Source: UBA1672 sp964587815 (GTDB lineage Bacteria; Pseudomonadota; Alphaproteobacteria; Micavibrionales; Micavibrionaceae). Taken from it: a stretch of 64,000 nt of DNA. This document shows positions 18,028-27,933 of the stretch, piece by piece (position 1 is the first letter of the stretch; every line of letters starts with the position of its first letter). The DNA is taken from NCBI GenBank assembly GCA_964587815.1, contig CAZPMH010000009.1, positions 1-64,000 of the forward strand, in the 5' to 3' direction. The position numbers were made by a program, and so were the translations under genes. Below the pieces are notes generated by a model. The model did no database searches and had not been told where the DNA came from. It worked only from the letters and a program-made list of their open reading frames with translations.

Positions 18028-18088
18028 TTTTTGATTTTAGCATTGCGTTGCGCTTTTCACCACGTGCGATGTTCTTTATAACAGTGTT

Positions 18089-18529
18089 ATGCGCAATTTA
18101 AATCAAACCATTATTAGCACATCAGAGGGCGAAACGATTCGTTTTGCGCGTGAATTTTCAGAGCAGCTTGTTCAGGGTGATGTTGTTTTGTTGTCCGGTG
18201 ATTTAGGCATGGGGAAGAGCGTTTTTTGCCGCGCCGTTGTGCGTCAATTGTGCGGTGATGATGCGATGGATGTTCCAAGCCCGACCTTTACACTTGTGCA
18301 GCATTATGACCTTGCGAATGGTGGCGTTGTCTATCATTTTGATCTGTATCGTTTGGAAGACCCGGAAGAGATTTACGAATTGGGGTGGGATGACGCGCTG
18401 AATGAGGGCATCGTTTTGGTAGAGTGGCCGGAACGGCTTGGCGCTTTGATTCCTGAGAATGCTATTGATGTTCAGATTGAACAAGATGCTGAGAACCAGC
18501 GCATTATAAAGGTGAGTGACAATGAGTAA
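18089..18529 (+). CDS. tsaE: tRNA threonylcarbamoyladenosine biosynthesis ATPase TsaE
   Basis: P-loop ATPase that works with TsaB and TsaD to install t6A37 on ANN-decoding tRNAs. The 146-residue length is typical. Walker A is GDLGMGKSVF; switch-like PSPTFTLVQHY and the YHFDLYRLEDPEEIYELGWDD region (shown in full for family signature) are hallmark, then VEWPERL. A short palindrome (ATAACA-g-TGTTAT, 18078-18090) overlaps the start codon. The 3' end overlaps the next gene. Confidence 0.95.
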   Translation: MRNLNQTIISTSEGETIRFAREFSEQLVQGDVVLLSGDLGMGKSVFCRAVVRQLCGDDAMDVPSPTFTLVQHYDLANGGVVYHFDLYRLEDPEEIYELGWDDALNEGIVLVEWPERLGALIPENAIDVQIEQDAENQRIIKVSDNE

Positions 18530-19262
18530 TTTTGATTTTATTCCCAAAAGGGCTTTTATTCTTGCGGCGGGTTTTGGAACGCGGTTGCGGCCTTACACGG
18601 AGCATGTGCCAAAGCCGATGGTGGAAGTCGCCGGGCAGAGCCTAATCTATCGAACGCTCGATCTTTTAAGGGCTGCGCGCGTTTTAGAGGTCGTGGTGAA
18701 TGCGCATTATCTGGCGGATGTTTTGCGGACCCATATGGATGCGTATTGTGCGCAGCATAAGGAGATGACGATTCATGTGATTGAAGAAGATGAAATTCTT
18801 GATACGGGCGGCGGTATTGTCAACGCGCTGCCTTATTTTCAGGATGAGCCTTTTTATGTGATTGCAGGGGACAATTTGTGGGAAGAGGGCGATGTGCCTG
18901 CGTTACTAAGATTAGCGCAGCATTGGGATGGTCGTCAGATGGATATTCTCACCCTGATGGAGCCGATCAAGGATATGGTTTTAACCAAAGGTGTTGGCGA
19001 CTATGTTTTTACGGATGAGACGCATGTTAAACGTTCTCAGGATAAATCGGGCACGCATATGTGGGCGAATATCCGTTTGAACCATCCACGTATTTACGCG
19101 GGGTATGAGGCCAAGCCATTTTCGTTTTTGCCGATTATGGACAAGGCCGAAGAGGCAGGCAGGTTGCACGCGCTGGAGCATGATGGTGCATGGCACCACA
19201 TCAGCACGCCCGACGATTTAAATCGTGTCGATTCGTATTTTAAGGCGCGAGATGTATCGTAA
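18522..19262 (+). CDS. murU: MurU-like nucleotidyltransferase
   Basis: Sugar-1-phosphate nucleotidyltransferase with the signature FILAAGFGTRLRPYT and KPMVEVAGQSLI; a later EDEILDTGGGI motif and VIAGDNLWEE carry the metal-binding Asp. In Alphaproteobacteria and Pseudomonas, MurU makes UDP-MurNAc from MurNAc-1-P in the cell-wall recycling pathway, downstream of the kinase AmgK. Here amgK is missing from its usual place between tsaE and murU. ATG 18522 (inside the tsaE end, with AAGGTGAG upstream) is preferred over GTG 18516. It overlaps addB by one base. Confidence 0.82.
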   Translation: MSNFDFIPKRAFILAAGFGTRLRPYTEHVPKPMVEVAGQSLIYRTLDLLRAARVLEVVVNAHYLADVLRTHMDAYCAQHKEMTIHVIEEDEILDTGGGIVNALPYFQDEPFYVIAGDNLWEEGDVPALLRLAQHWDGRQMDILTLMEPIKDMVLTKGVGDYVFTDETHVKRSQDKSGTHMWANIRLNHPRIYAGYEAKPFSFLPIMDKAEEAGRLHALEHDGAWHHISTPDDLNRVDSYFKARDVS

Positions 19263-22249
19263 TGGTTGATGATATTGGCAGCCGCGTTTTCACCATTCCT
19301 GCGGGCGTTCCGTTTTCTAAGACGCTGGCGCGTTTTTTGTTGGAGGAAACGCAAGGAGACGCAGAGCGCCTGACGTCTTATCGTATATTATTACCGACGC
19401 GGCGGGCGTGTCGCATATTGCGTGACACTTTTCTGGATTTGAATGAGGGTGCGCCTTTGTTGCTGCCGCAGATGCGCCCGATCGGTGACGTTGATGGGGA
19501 TGATCTTTCTTTGCAGATGTTGGGTGCGTCTGAGGATATGTCTGATATACCGCCTGCGATTACACCGCTCAGGCGGCAGTTGCTGTTGTCGCGTTTGATA
19601 CAGAAAATGCCTGATTTTGCGTATAATGCTGATCGCGCTTTGGTTTTGGCGAAAGCTTTAGGCGAGCTTATGGATCAGGTGGTGGTTGAGGGGGTGTCTT
19701 TTGACAATTTAAGTGCTCTTGTTCCTGAGGACTTTGCGCAGCATTGGGGGATCACGCTCGAGTTTTTGAAAATTGTCAGCGAGGTGTGGCCCGCAATTTT
19801 AGAAGAAGAAGGGCTGATTGATGCCGCGGATCGGCGCAATAAATTGCTGCGCTTTTACACATCATATCTTGACTATGCGCGTCCTGATTACCCTCTGATT
19901 GCGGCGGGTACGATTGGTTCTATTCCTGCGGTCGCTGATGTTTTATGCAGTGTTGCGCGTATGCCGAACGGGCGCGTTATTCTGCCGGGACTTGATACAG
20001 GGTTATCTGCTGAAATCTGGGAAAAGGTTGAAGACCACCATCCGCAGTATTTTTTCAAGTCGTTGTTGCGCAAGATGGAATTAGAACCGGAAGAGGTCGG
20101 CGTTATCGGTTCCGCTGAGGGAACGCGTGAGGGTTTAGCACGCCAGATGATGTTGCCTGCCGCTTTTACGCACCTATGGCGTGATGCTGAAAAGCCAGAT
20201 AATGTAGACGATTTGGACGGTTTGGAATATTACGCCTGTAGCGGGCAGGAGGAAGAAGCCGCGGTCATTGCGCTTATTATGCGCGAGGTTTTAGACGATA
20301 CGGAGCGGCAGAAGGATGTTGTTGCTCTGGTTACGCCTGACCGCAAGCTCGCGCGGCGTGTGAGTGCTTTATGCCGCCGATGGGGCGTTGTTGCGGATGA
20401 TTCGGCGGGCTTGTCTTTTGATCAGAGTCGTTTGGGTGTGTTTTGTCTTCTATGTTTAAAGGCGGCGCAGAAGCCTTTTGATGTGGTTGCTTTGTTATCT
20501 TTTTTAAAGCACCCGTTCTGCCGTATGGGCTATGGTCATTTGGAATATCAGCACGCTGTTAATGCCTTGGAACGTGATGTGTTTCGGGTTCGTGATAAAC
20601 CGATTTTCAGAGACTTAGCGCATGTGAAATCTTACGTCGATGCTTCTGATCTTCCAGATTTCCTGCGCATTTTTGTTGATAAGGTTATCACTTGTTTTGC
20701 GCCTTTGCAGGCTGTCGGTGCTGAGGCGCGAGATTTCGGATCTGTTTTGCGCGGTTTGTTGCAGAGTTTAGAGCTTTTTGCCGCGCGTCAAACGGCGGAA
20801 GATATTCATAGGAGCGGTGAAGAGATATTATGGCGTGGCGATGCAGGGGAAGCGGGCGCGCAGTTTTTTACCGATTTGATTGAGCAGGCGGATTTGATCA
20901 CTATTCAAGGGTCTTCTGATTGTTTGGCTTTGCTCACCCGATTAATGCGTGATGTGAATGTGCGCTCGGCTTATGGTGTGCATCCGCGTGTGTTGATTTT
21001 GGGGCAGTTGGAGGCACGGTTGAGCCATGCGGATGTTTTGATTTTGGGCGGTTTGAATGACGGTGTGTGGCCATCGGATCAGGGGCATGATCCGTGGATG
21101 TCGCGCCCCATGCGCTCGGCCTTTGGTTTGCCCGCAACTGCGCAGAAGGTCGGGTTGGCGGCGCATGACTTTGTTCAGGGATTTTGCGCTGAGCGTGTCA
21201 TCATGACCCGTTCGGAAAAGGTTGATTCCAGCCCGACGGTTATCTCTTCGTGGCTTATGCGGTTGCATACGGTTTTACAGGCGCGCGGGCAGGGGCTGCA
21301 TGTTTTATCAAAGCGGCCTTATCGCGCATGGGCGCAGGCTTTGGATAAAACGGCTGATGTTACGCCTTATAAAAGGCCAGCGCCGTTGCCGCCAACGTCT
21401 GTTCGTTTGAAACGCGCTTCAGTGACCAAGTTTACGACATGGATGGAAAACCCTTATGCGCTGTATATGTATTATATTTTGAAGTTACGGGCGATTGAGC
21501 CGCTTCGGTCAGAGGTCGGAGCCGCACAATTCGGCCTGTTGCTGCATGATGTGATGGATAAGTTTGTTGCAGCATATCCGCGTGACTTGCCTGATGATGT
21601 TGAAAGCATTGTGATGCGTTTATCGCAGGAGACTGTTGCGGAGATGTTGAGTGAGGAGATGGTTCCCGCTTATTGGTTGCCGCGGTTGCAAAATGTTGCG
21701 GCTTGGTTTGCGCAGCATGAGCGGGAATGGCGCACGCGCGGAACTTTTCAAAAGGCCGAGGTTTCGGGGCGTATGATTTTAGATGTGGATGGAGAAGGGT
21801 TTGAAATTAACGGTCGGGCTGATCGCATTGATTTGATTAGTTCGGAGCATGGCGCTGGGTACGCTTTGATTGATTATAAGAGTGCGGGCACGTTTTCTGA
21901 GAGTAAGTTCAAGAAGGGTGAATATCCGCAATTGCCATTGGAGGCGATGATGCTGGATGAGGGCGGATTTTCTGGTTTGAACGCAGGTTCTACGCAATAT
22001 TTAGGCTATTGGAAAATGACAGGCGGAAGGCAAGCGGGGCAGGAAATCTCGCTTGATCGCGATATTGATGCGGTTGTTGAGATTGTTCGTGATGCGGTGG
22101 TCGAGTTGATTCGCACGTTTCGCCGCGCGGATGTGCCGTTTTATGCCGTGCCTGATTTAAGCAATGCGCCGCGCTATGACGATTATGAGCATGTCTCGCG
22201 CCTGAAGGAGTGGGCGGTTTTAGACGATGCGAACGGGGGAGATGCATAA
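19262..22249 (+). CDS. addB: Double-strand break repair protein AddB
   Basis: Helicase-like/nuclease subunit of the AddAB complex, which processes DNA ends for RecA. 995 residues, typical for the alphaproteobacterial form. The N-terminal half is an inactivated helicase-like region (ILLPTRRACRILRDTF), the middle has VLILGGLNDGVWP, and the C-terminus carries a RecB-type nuclease motif (INGRADRIDLI ... ALIDYKSAGT). It is coupled to murU upstream and its stop lies just before addA. Confidence 0.94.
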   Translation: MVDDIGSRVFTIPAGVPFSKTLARFLLEETQGDAERLTSYRILLPTRRACRILRDTFLDLNEGAPLLLPQMRPIGDVDGDDLSLQMLGASEDMSDIPPAITPLRRQLLLSRLIQKMPDFAYNADRALVLAKALGELMDQVVVEGVSFDNLSALVPEDFAQHWGITLEFLKIVSEVWPAILEEEGLIDAADRRNKLLRFYTSYLDYARPDYPLIAAGTIGSIPAVADVLCSVARMPNGRVILPGLDTGLSAEIWEKVEDHHPQYFFKSLLRKMELEPEEVGVIGSAEGTREGLARQMMLPAAFTHLWRDAEKPDNVDDLDGLEYYACSGQEEEAAVIALIMREVLDDTERQKDVVALVTPDRKLARRVSALCRRWGVVADDSAGLSFDQSRLGVFCLLCLKAAQKPFDVVALLSFLKHPFCRMGYGHLEYQHAVNALERDVFRVRDKPIFRDLAHVKSYVDASDLPDFLRIFVDKVITCFAPLQAVGAEARDFGSVLRGLLQSLELFAARQTAEDIHRSGEEILWRGDAGEAGAQFFTDLIEQADLITIQGSSDCLALLTRLMRDVNVRSAYGVHPRVLILGQLEARLSHADVLILGGLNDGVWPSDQGHDPWMSRPMRSAFGLPATAQKVGLAAHDFVQGFCAERVIMTRSEKVDSSPTVISSWLMRLHTVLQARGQGLHVLSKRPYRAWAQALDKTADVTPYKRPAPLPPTSVRLKRASVTKFTTWMENPYALYMYYILKLRAIEPLRSEVGAAQFGLLLHDVMDKFVAAYPRDLPDDVESIVMRLSQETVAEMLSEEMVPAYWLPRLQNVAAWFAQHEREWRTRGTFQKAEVSGRMILDVDGEGFEINGRADRIDLISSEHGAGYALIDYKSAGTFSESKFKKGEYPQLPLEAMMLDEGGFSGLNAGSTQYLGYWKMTGGRQAGQEISLDRDIDAVVEIVRDAVVELIRTFRRADVPFYAVPDLSNAPRYDDYEHVSRLKEWAVLDDANGGDA

Positions 22250-22250
22250 G

Positions 22251-25200
22251 ATGAGCGAAGCCCTGAATTTAATCAACAAAAACGGTAAGCCTGACCCGAA
22301 TGTGCCGCAGCGTATTGCGTCACGGCCTGAACACTCAATTTGGGTTGGTGCATCGGCGGGCACAGGAAAGACGAAGGTTTTGACGGATCGTGTTTTGCGC
22401 CTGTTGTTGCCGAGGGAAGACGGGCGGCCGGGCAGTGCGCCGGGGCGTATTTTGTGTCTGACCTTTACCAAGGCTGCCGCGAGTGAGATGGCGCATCGCG
22501 TACAAGAAATTCTTGGTGAGTGGGCCGTTATGGATGAAGCGACATTGCGGCACAGTTTAGAGCATAAATTGCTCGGCTATGCGCCAAGTGATGCGCAGTT
22601 AAAATCAGCGCAGCGTTTGTTTGCCGATGTCATTGATGAGCAGAATGGCCTGAATATCATGACCATTCACTCTTTTTGTCAGTCGATTTTGGGGCGTTTT
22701 CCGTTGGAGGCGGGTTTGCCGCCTTATTTTGACAATATTGATGAAGTTCAAAGTGATGCATTGCTTGTAAGGGCGATAGGCGATGTTCTCTCACTCGCGC
22801 AGGATGATGAGCATGCGGGGTCTGATTTGTCGCAGGCTTTGCAGCGTGTTGTGCAGGATGTGGATGAGAAGAGTTTTGAATTTCTGATTAAAAAGATTGT
22901 GAGTGAGCGTTATCAGCTTGCGTCCTTGTTGAAACATGCAGGCTCGTTAGATGCCCTTTATTTGAAGGTTTGTGATTTTTACAAAATTGCGCCTTATCAG
23001 AAGGTTGATGACATTTATGCTGCGGCTTGTGTGCTCTCTCAGTCTGAAGAGGATGATTTAAGGCGAGCGGCTGAGGCGTTTATTGGGGGTGGTGGAAAGA
23101 GAGCGGCAGAAAATGCGCCATCTATCCTGGCTTGGGTTAATCAAGACTATAAAGGCCGTGGTCAAAGTTTTACTGATTATGCCAGGTTATTCTTGCGCGG
23201 TGATGGCGAAATTAGTAGTCAGGCGGGTTTTCCAAAGCCTAGTAAGAAGGCGGTCAAGATTGACCCGAATATTGAAGAGACGATGCGCCGTGAAGCCGAA
23301 CGTGTTTATGATGTTTTGGATCGGGCAAAGCGTGTTCGTAGTGCGCAGGCGACCCGTGATGTTTTGATGATCGGGCTTGAGGTTATTACGCGTTATAGTG
23401 CAGCAAAAGAGGCCGTTGGGGCGGTGGATTTTGATGATTCGATTATGCGCACTTATGCTTTGTTGAAAGGGGAAAGCGCGGGTTTTTCAAGTCTGGAAGA
23501 TGAGAAGCGGAGTGCGGCTCCGTCCTGGGTTATGTATAAGCTGGATCAGCGTATTGACCATATTCTAGTCGATGAAGCGCAGGACACAAACCCTGAGCAG
23601 TGGCGGGTTATCGAGGCGATTGTTGCAGAGTTTTTTGACGGACAGGGCGCATATGAAGAGTTTAACCGAACCTCTTTTACGGTTGGAGATTTGAAGCAAT
23701 CTATCTACAGCTTTCAGCGCGCTGCGCCTGAAGAATTTCAATCCATGCAAAAGCATTTTGAGACAAAGATTAAAAATGCGGGGCAGGTATATGAAAATGT
23801 TTCGTTGGATATTTCGTTTCGTTCCACCAAAAGCGTGCTCGATGTTGTTGATGCGACTTTTGCGGATGAGCGGTTGCGCCTGTCTGTCGGTGGTGAGGAT
23901 GTTCGGCATGTCAGCTATCGCGAAGGGCAGGCGGGATGCGTTGAATTATGGCCCCTTTTTCAAAGTGAGAAAAAGAAGGCGCAAGATTTTTGGACTCTGC
24001 CGATTGAAGAGGTTGACCAAGTCAGCGGGTCATCGCAATTGGCGCAATATATCGCGCGTAATATACGAAACTGGATGGATCGGAAAGAAATTCTGGAAAG
24101 TGCGCAGCGCCCGATTGAAGCGGGGGACATCATGATTCTCGTGCGTTCGCGCTCGGCGTTTGTTGATCAGATGGTGCGTGCGCTAAAACAACATAATATT
24201 CCCGTGAGTGGTGCAGATCGTATGGAGTTGGGTCAGCAATTGGCGGTTCAGGACCTAGTCGCTTTGGCTCGTTTTTGCCTTCACAGTTCGGATGATTTGA
24301 CCTTGGCGGCGATTTTGAAATCGCCGTTTATCGGTTTTACAGAAGAGGATTTGTTCGCGCTCTCCTACAACCGATCGGGTAGTTTGTGGGATGAATTAAG
24401 AAGCTATGACAGATCGCGTTTGGATCAAATTGAAGAGGCTGAACAAAGTGATTTTGTTCGACATTTAGACTCTGATTTTAGGCAGGCGGTCGTTTCCTAT
24501 TTGGAAGAGCTGATTAAGCATGTTCAGGATTTCGGCATTTATGAATTCTTCTCTTTTATTCTTAATACGCCGTGTCCAGCCGATGATCAGTCTGGTTTTC
24601 GCGCGGTTCGTAAACGATTGGGCGATGATGCGCTCGACCCGATTGAAGAATTTTTAAATGTTGCGTTAAATTTCAGGTATGACGACATTGATAAGATGCA
24701 GCATTTTATTGATGTGTATGAAAATCAATCTATTGAGCTAAAACGTGAGATGGATGATGGTGCGGGCGAAGTGCGCATTATGACTGTGCATGGTTCGAAG
24801 GGCTTGCAGGCGCCGATTGTGATTATGCCTGATACCATACAGAGTAATAGGGGGCGAAAATCTTCTAAACTGTTATGGCCGCATCAAAGCGGACTTGACA
24901 TGCCGATTTATGCGCAGCGAACAGAAGACGAGCCAAATGCATTTCGAGATGTTAAGACGCAGATTAAAGATTTGGATCAGCAGGAATATTACAGGCTGCT
25001 TTATGTTGCGATGACGCGGGCGGCTGATCGTTTATATATTGGCGGGTATGCCAGTGCAGATACGCCGTCCGATGAGTCTTGGTATTTTTACGTTGAGCGT
25101 GCGATGCAGGGGCTTTCGGAGTGCAAAACTTTCACGGATGATGATGGGCATGAGTGCTTGCGTGTTGCAAATGCGCAAAACGCGGATGCTGATAAGTTAA

Positions 25201-25835
25201 AAGATCAGATTGAGGCCGTTGAAGCTTTAACTGATATTCCTGATTGGGCTTATAAGATCGCTCCTGAGGAGCCGACACCGCCACGCCCACTTATTCCGTC
25301 GCGTCCGTCGATTGATGACATGGTTCCCGCGCTTTCTCCACTCAAGAGCCAAGATGAAGGGCGCTTCTTGCGTGGTAATGTCACACATAAATTGCTGCAG
25401 TTCCTCCCTGATTTTGACGACGAAAAACGAGAAAATGCTGCGCTTCGATATGTGCAAAAACAAGCGTCTCATTTTTCTGATGGTGTGCAACAGAACATTA
25501 TTCAAGAGGTTTTGGAGATTTTGCGCCATCCTGACTACGCACCGTTTTTTAAGGCCGGCTCGATGCCCGAGGTTCCGATTACCGGCCTTATGAATGACAA
25601 CAGAATCGTGAGCGGGCAGATTGACCGCATGTTGGTTGAGGATGATAAGGTTTGGATTATTGATTATAAAACCAACAGGCCGCCGCCTCAAAGGCTCGAG
25701 GATGTGCCTGCGCTTTATATGAACCAGATGCGTGCGTATCGAGATTCGATTGAACAGATTTATCCCGGGCGCGATATTGTTTGTGCCTTGCTTTGGACTG
25801 ACGGGCCGCATCTTATGATTTTGAATATGGAATAA
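22251..25835 (+). CDS. addA: Double-strand break repair helicase-nuclease AddA
   Basis: UvrD-family helicase plus nuclease subunit of AddAB. Walker A is VGASAGTGKTKVLTDR; Walker B VDEAQDTNPEQW; later helicase motifs include FTVGDLKQSIYSFQRA, MTVHGSKGLQAPIVI and LLYVAMTRAADRLYI. The C-terminal nuclease has GQIDRMLVEDDKVWIIDYKT. About 1,194 residues. Start ATG 22251 has GGGGGAG nine bases upstream; in-frame ATGs at 22227 and 22242 are less well placed. A terminator follows immediately. Confidence 0.95.
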   Translation: MSEALNLINKNGKPDPNVPQRIASRPEHSIWVGASAGTGKTKVLTDRVLRLLLPREDGRPGSAPGRILCLTFTKAAASEMAHRVQEILGEWAVMDEATLRHSLEHKLLGYAPSDAQLKSAQRLFADVIDEQNGLNIMTIHSFCQSILGRFPLEAGLPPYFDNIDEVQSDALLVRAIGDVLSLAQDDEHAGSDLSQALQRVVQDVDEKSFEFLIKKIVSERYQLASLLKHAGSLDALYLKVCDFYKIAPYQKVDDIYAAACVLSQSEEDDLRRAAEAFIGGGGKRAAENAPSILAWVNQDYKGRGQSFTDYARLFLRGDGEISSQAGFPKPSKKAVKIDPNIEETMRREAERVYDVLDRAKRVRSAQATRDVLMIGLEVITRYSAAKEAVGAVDFDDSIMRTYALLKGESAGFSSLEDEKRSAAPSWVMYKLDQRIDHILVDEAQDTNPEQWRVIEAIVAEFFDGQGAYEEFNRTSFTVGDLKQSIYSFQRAAPEEFQSMQKHFETKIKNAGQVYENVSLDISFRSTKSVLDVVDATFADERLRLSVGGEDVRHVSYREGQAGCVELWPLFQSEKKKAQDFWTLPIEEVDQVSGSSQLAQYIARNIRNWMDRKEILESAQRPIEAGDIMILVRSRSAFVDQMVRALKQHNIPVSGADRMELGQQLAVQDLVALARFCLHSSDDLTLAAILKSPFIGFTEEDLFALSYNRSGSLWDELRSYDRSRLDQIEEAEQSDFVRHLDSDFRQAVVSYLEELIKHVQDFGIYEFFSFILNTPCPADDQSGFRAVRKRLGDDALDPIEEFLNVALNFRYDDIDKMQHFIDVYENQSIELKREMDDGAGEVRIMTVHGSKGLQAPIVIMPDTIQSNRGRKSSKLLWPHQSGLDMPIYAQRTEDEPNAFRDVKTQIKDLDQQEYYRLLYVAMTRAADRLYIGGYASADTPSDESWYFYVERAMQGLSECKTFTDDDGHECLRVANAQNADADKLKDQIEAVEALTDIPDWAYKIAPEEPTPPRPLIPSRPSIDDMVPALSPLKSQDEGRFLRGNVTHKLLQFLPDFDDEKRENAALRYVQKQASHFSDGVQQNIIQEVLEILRHPDYAPFFKAGSMPEVPITGLMNDNRIVSGQIDRMLVEDDKVWIIDYKTNRPPPQRLEDVPALYMNQMRAYRDSIEQIYPGRDIVCALLWTDGPHLMILNME

Positions 25836-25839
25836 AAAA

Positions 25840-25873
25840 GCCCTGCTGATTAAATCATAAGCAGGGCCTCGTT
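25840..25873. terminator. Bidirectional terminator between addA and trxA
   Basis: GCCCTGCT (25840-25847) pairs perfectly with AGCAGGGC (25860-25867). On the plus strand it is followed by CTCG and six T; on the minus strand the A-run before the stem supplies T residues. It lies five bases after addA and 24 bases beyond the trxA stop, so it serves both convergent genes. Confidence 0.88.
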
Positions 25874-25891
25874 TTTTGTTGATTGTTGCCC

Positions 25892-26221
25892 TTAAGAGAC
25901 TTTTTCAGACAACCATTCAGATAGCTGGGCCTTTGGCATACCGCCGACGCGTGTGTCGATGACCTTGCCGCCCTTAAACAGCATTAATGTGGGAACGCCG
26001 CGTAATCCGTATTTTGTTGGTGTTTCGGGCGCGTCTTCGATGTTCATTTTAACGATCTTGACTTTACCTTCCATTTCACCGGCGACCTCTTCGACCACGG
26101 GCATTAATGTTTTACACGGGCCACACCATGTCGCCCAAAAGTCCACAAGGACGGGCGTGTCGGAATTTACGACCTCGTTTTCGAAATTACTATCATCTAC
26201 AGCCTGAACAGACATACTCAT
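25892..26221 (-). CDS. trxA: Thioredoxin
   Basis: 109-residue cytoplasmic disulfide reductase with the canonical active site WATWCGPCKTLMPV, the buried Asp in LVDFWA, cis-Pro in LRGVPTLMLF and the C-terminal GGMPKAQL. Starts ATG 26221 or 26215. The addAB-trxA order is common in Alphaproteobacteria. Divergent from the carboxypeptidase gene. Confidence 0.97.
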   Translation of the reverse strand: MSMSVQAVDDSNFENEVVNSDTPVLVDFWATWCGPCKTLMPVVEEVAGEMEGKVKIVKMNIEDAPETPTKYGLRGVPTLMLFKGGKVIDTRVGGMPKAQLSEWLSEKVS

Positions 26222-26332
26222 TTTCCTTTCGTTCTGAAACGCAATGACTCCACTATGACGCGGGTTTGCGATTCGTCAAGCATTGCGCGTGAATTACAAA
26301 AAATTACTCACGCAATAGGTTATTCGTTGCAG

Positions 26333-27493
26333 ATGTTCAAAAAATTACAACAGCTCTTTGATTCTTACGCGCGGATAAATATTGATTCTTTTCGCAGATT
26401 ACCGCATTTTAGTGTTATGGATAATATTTTAACCCGAAATTTTCCTGAACAAAGCGGTTTGCGCAGCAGTGCAGAAAACCTTCTTGCGGGTGTGCGCCGG
26501 AATTTTATGGGGGTTACCGCTGCGATTGCGGCTACGGGGCTTTTCATGACGCAGGAAGCGCAGGCGCAATGTGTGCCTGAACGCGAGGCCTATGTTGCCA
26601 TTGATGCAAATAGCGGTGAAATCCTGCTTGATCAGGATTCTCAGGAGCGGATACAGCCTGCCTCGATGACGAAGTTGATGACGCTTTTGCTGGCTTATGA
26701 GGCGATGGATGATGGCAAGATTGCCGAAGATGATAATATTTACATCAATAAAAACAGGCGCGTGCAGCGATCGAGCGGGTGGAGTGGGGCGATCAAGTTC
26801 GGTGATGCATTAAAGGGCGCGGCGATTCGTTCCTACAATGATTTATCCATTACAATCGGTGAGAATGTTGCCAAGGCGCAAGATGCAGGGAACACGGAAT
26901 ATGAATTTGTGTCGATGATGAATGAAAAGGCGCGTGAGATCGGCATGGATAGTACGACTTTTTACAATGCCAGCGGTTTGCCGCGTGCGGTTGTGAATTC
27001 TAAGCGGAACGGCTCGACCACCTCTGATATGGCGAAATTGCTCAAATATATTGCTGACACGCAGCCTGACTTGATTACGTTGCTCGGCACGGACGAGGCG
27101 CGAGTGCGGCGCAGGACTTTGCGCAATACGAATACGCTGCTTCATAATGATGAGGTTCCCTATGATGCGGTCAGCGGGAAGACGGGCTTTACCTGCGATG
27201 CGGGGTTTTCGCTCACCGCTTTGGTTGAAAAGGACGGGGAGCGCGTTATTTTTTCCTATGTTGGTGGGGATAGCTCTAAAGATCGGGAAAGCCGCGTTTT
27301 GGAAATTTCGGAAGATGCATTTGATACGTTGATACAAAACCGCGCTCAGGCGCAGCAGATGCAAGAGATGCAGAATTGGCTCGACCAAGATTTAAATCAC
27401 CGTTTTCCGCCTTTGTTTTTAGATCCTGATCATGCGTGGAGACATTATCACCAACAGCGCGATAGTGTGCCGTTACCACGCAGTTACGAATAG
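26333..27493 (+). CDS. D-alanyl-D-alanine carboxypeptidase (PBP5-like, S11 family)
   Basis: Serine peptidase that trims the terminal D-Ala from peptidoglycan stem peptides in the periplasm. All three catalytic motifs are visible: SMTK in IQPASMTKLMTLL, S-x-N as SYNDLSITIGEN, and KTG in SGKTGFTCDAGFSL. The hydrophobic stretch MGVTAAIAATGLFMTQEAQA looks like the signal-peptide core, with cleavage after AQA. The start is unsure: ATG 26333 gives a long 60-residue leader, ATG 26417 about 32 residues before the hydrophobic core, and 26255 is also in frame. None has a good ribosome-binding site. Confidence 0.9.
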   Translation: MFKKLQQLFDSYARINIDSFRRLPHFSVMDNILTRNFPEQSGLRSSAENLLAGVRRNFMGVTAAIAATGLFMTQEAQAQCVPEREAYVAIDANSGEILLDQDSQERIQPASMTKLMTLLLAYEAMDDGKIAEDDNIYINKNRRVQRSSGWSGAIKFGDALKGAAIRSYNDLSITIGENVAKAQDAGNTEYEFVSMMNEKAREIGMDSTTFYNASGLPRAVVNSKRNGSTTSDMAKLLKYIADTQPDLITLLGTDEARVRRRTLRNTNTLLHNDEVPYDAVSGKTGFTCDAGFSLTALVEKDGERVIFSYVGGDSSKDRESRVLEISEDAFDTLIQNRAQAQQMQEMQNWLDQDLNHRFPPLFLDPDHAWRHYHQQRDSVPLPRSYE

Positions 27494-27495
27494 CC

Positions 27496-27855
27496 TTACT
27501 TTGACTTGCCTTTAACCTGATTTTTTTCGTCTAAAAGCAGAACGGTAGGAGTGTGGGCCTTGGCCTCGGCTTCATCCATTTGGGCGTAGGCGCAGATGAT
27601 GACCAGATCGCCCGTATTCACCAGATGCGCCGCCGCGCCGTTTATGCCGATAACGCCGGAGCCGCGCTCGCCTTCGATCACGTATGTTGTCAGGCGGTTG
27701 CCGTTGGTTATGTTCAGCACATCGACTTGTTCATTCAGCAGAAAATTGCCTTGCTCGATTAAATCCATATCAATCGTGATTGAGCCTTCATAGTGCAGGT
27801 CGGCCTGCGTTACGGTGGCGCGGTGCAATTTTGATTTCAGCATTGTCAGTATCAT
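27496..27855 (-). CDS. panD: Aspartate 1-decarboxylase
   Basis: Makes beta-alanine for pantothenate and CoA. A pyruvoyl enzyme produced by self-cleavage of a proenzyme between Gly24 and Ser25 (DLHYEGSITID). With the start at 27855 the numbering matches the E. coli protein exactly. NGNRLTTYVIEGERGSG and INGAAAHLVNTGD are conserved core strands; Lys9 and Tyr58-equivalents are present. Convergent with the carboxypeptidase (stops two bases apart). Confidence 0.95.
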   Translation of the reverse strand: MILTMLKSKLHRATVTQADLHYEGSITIDMDLIEQGNFLLNEQVDVLNITNGNRLTTYVIEGERGSGVIGINGAAAHLVNTGDLVIICAYAQMDEAEAKAHTPTVLLLDEKNQVKGKSK

Positions 27856-27933
27856 GGCTTTACTTAACCGTTCGTTCAGTGTGTAATCTGATGCGGTTTA
27901 TACAGATAGAGACGATAAATTTCAAAGGATTTT

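Noticed and set aside
18043..18082. Promoter TTGCGC with TATAAC ahead of tsaE
   Set aside because: The spacing is about 23 bases, too far for a sigma-70 promoter.
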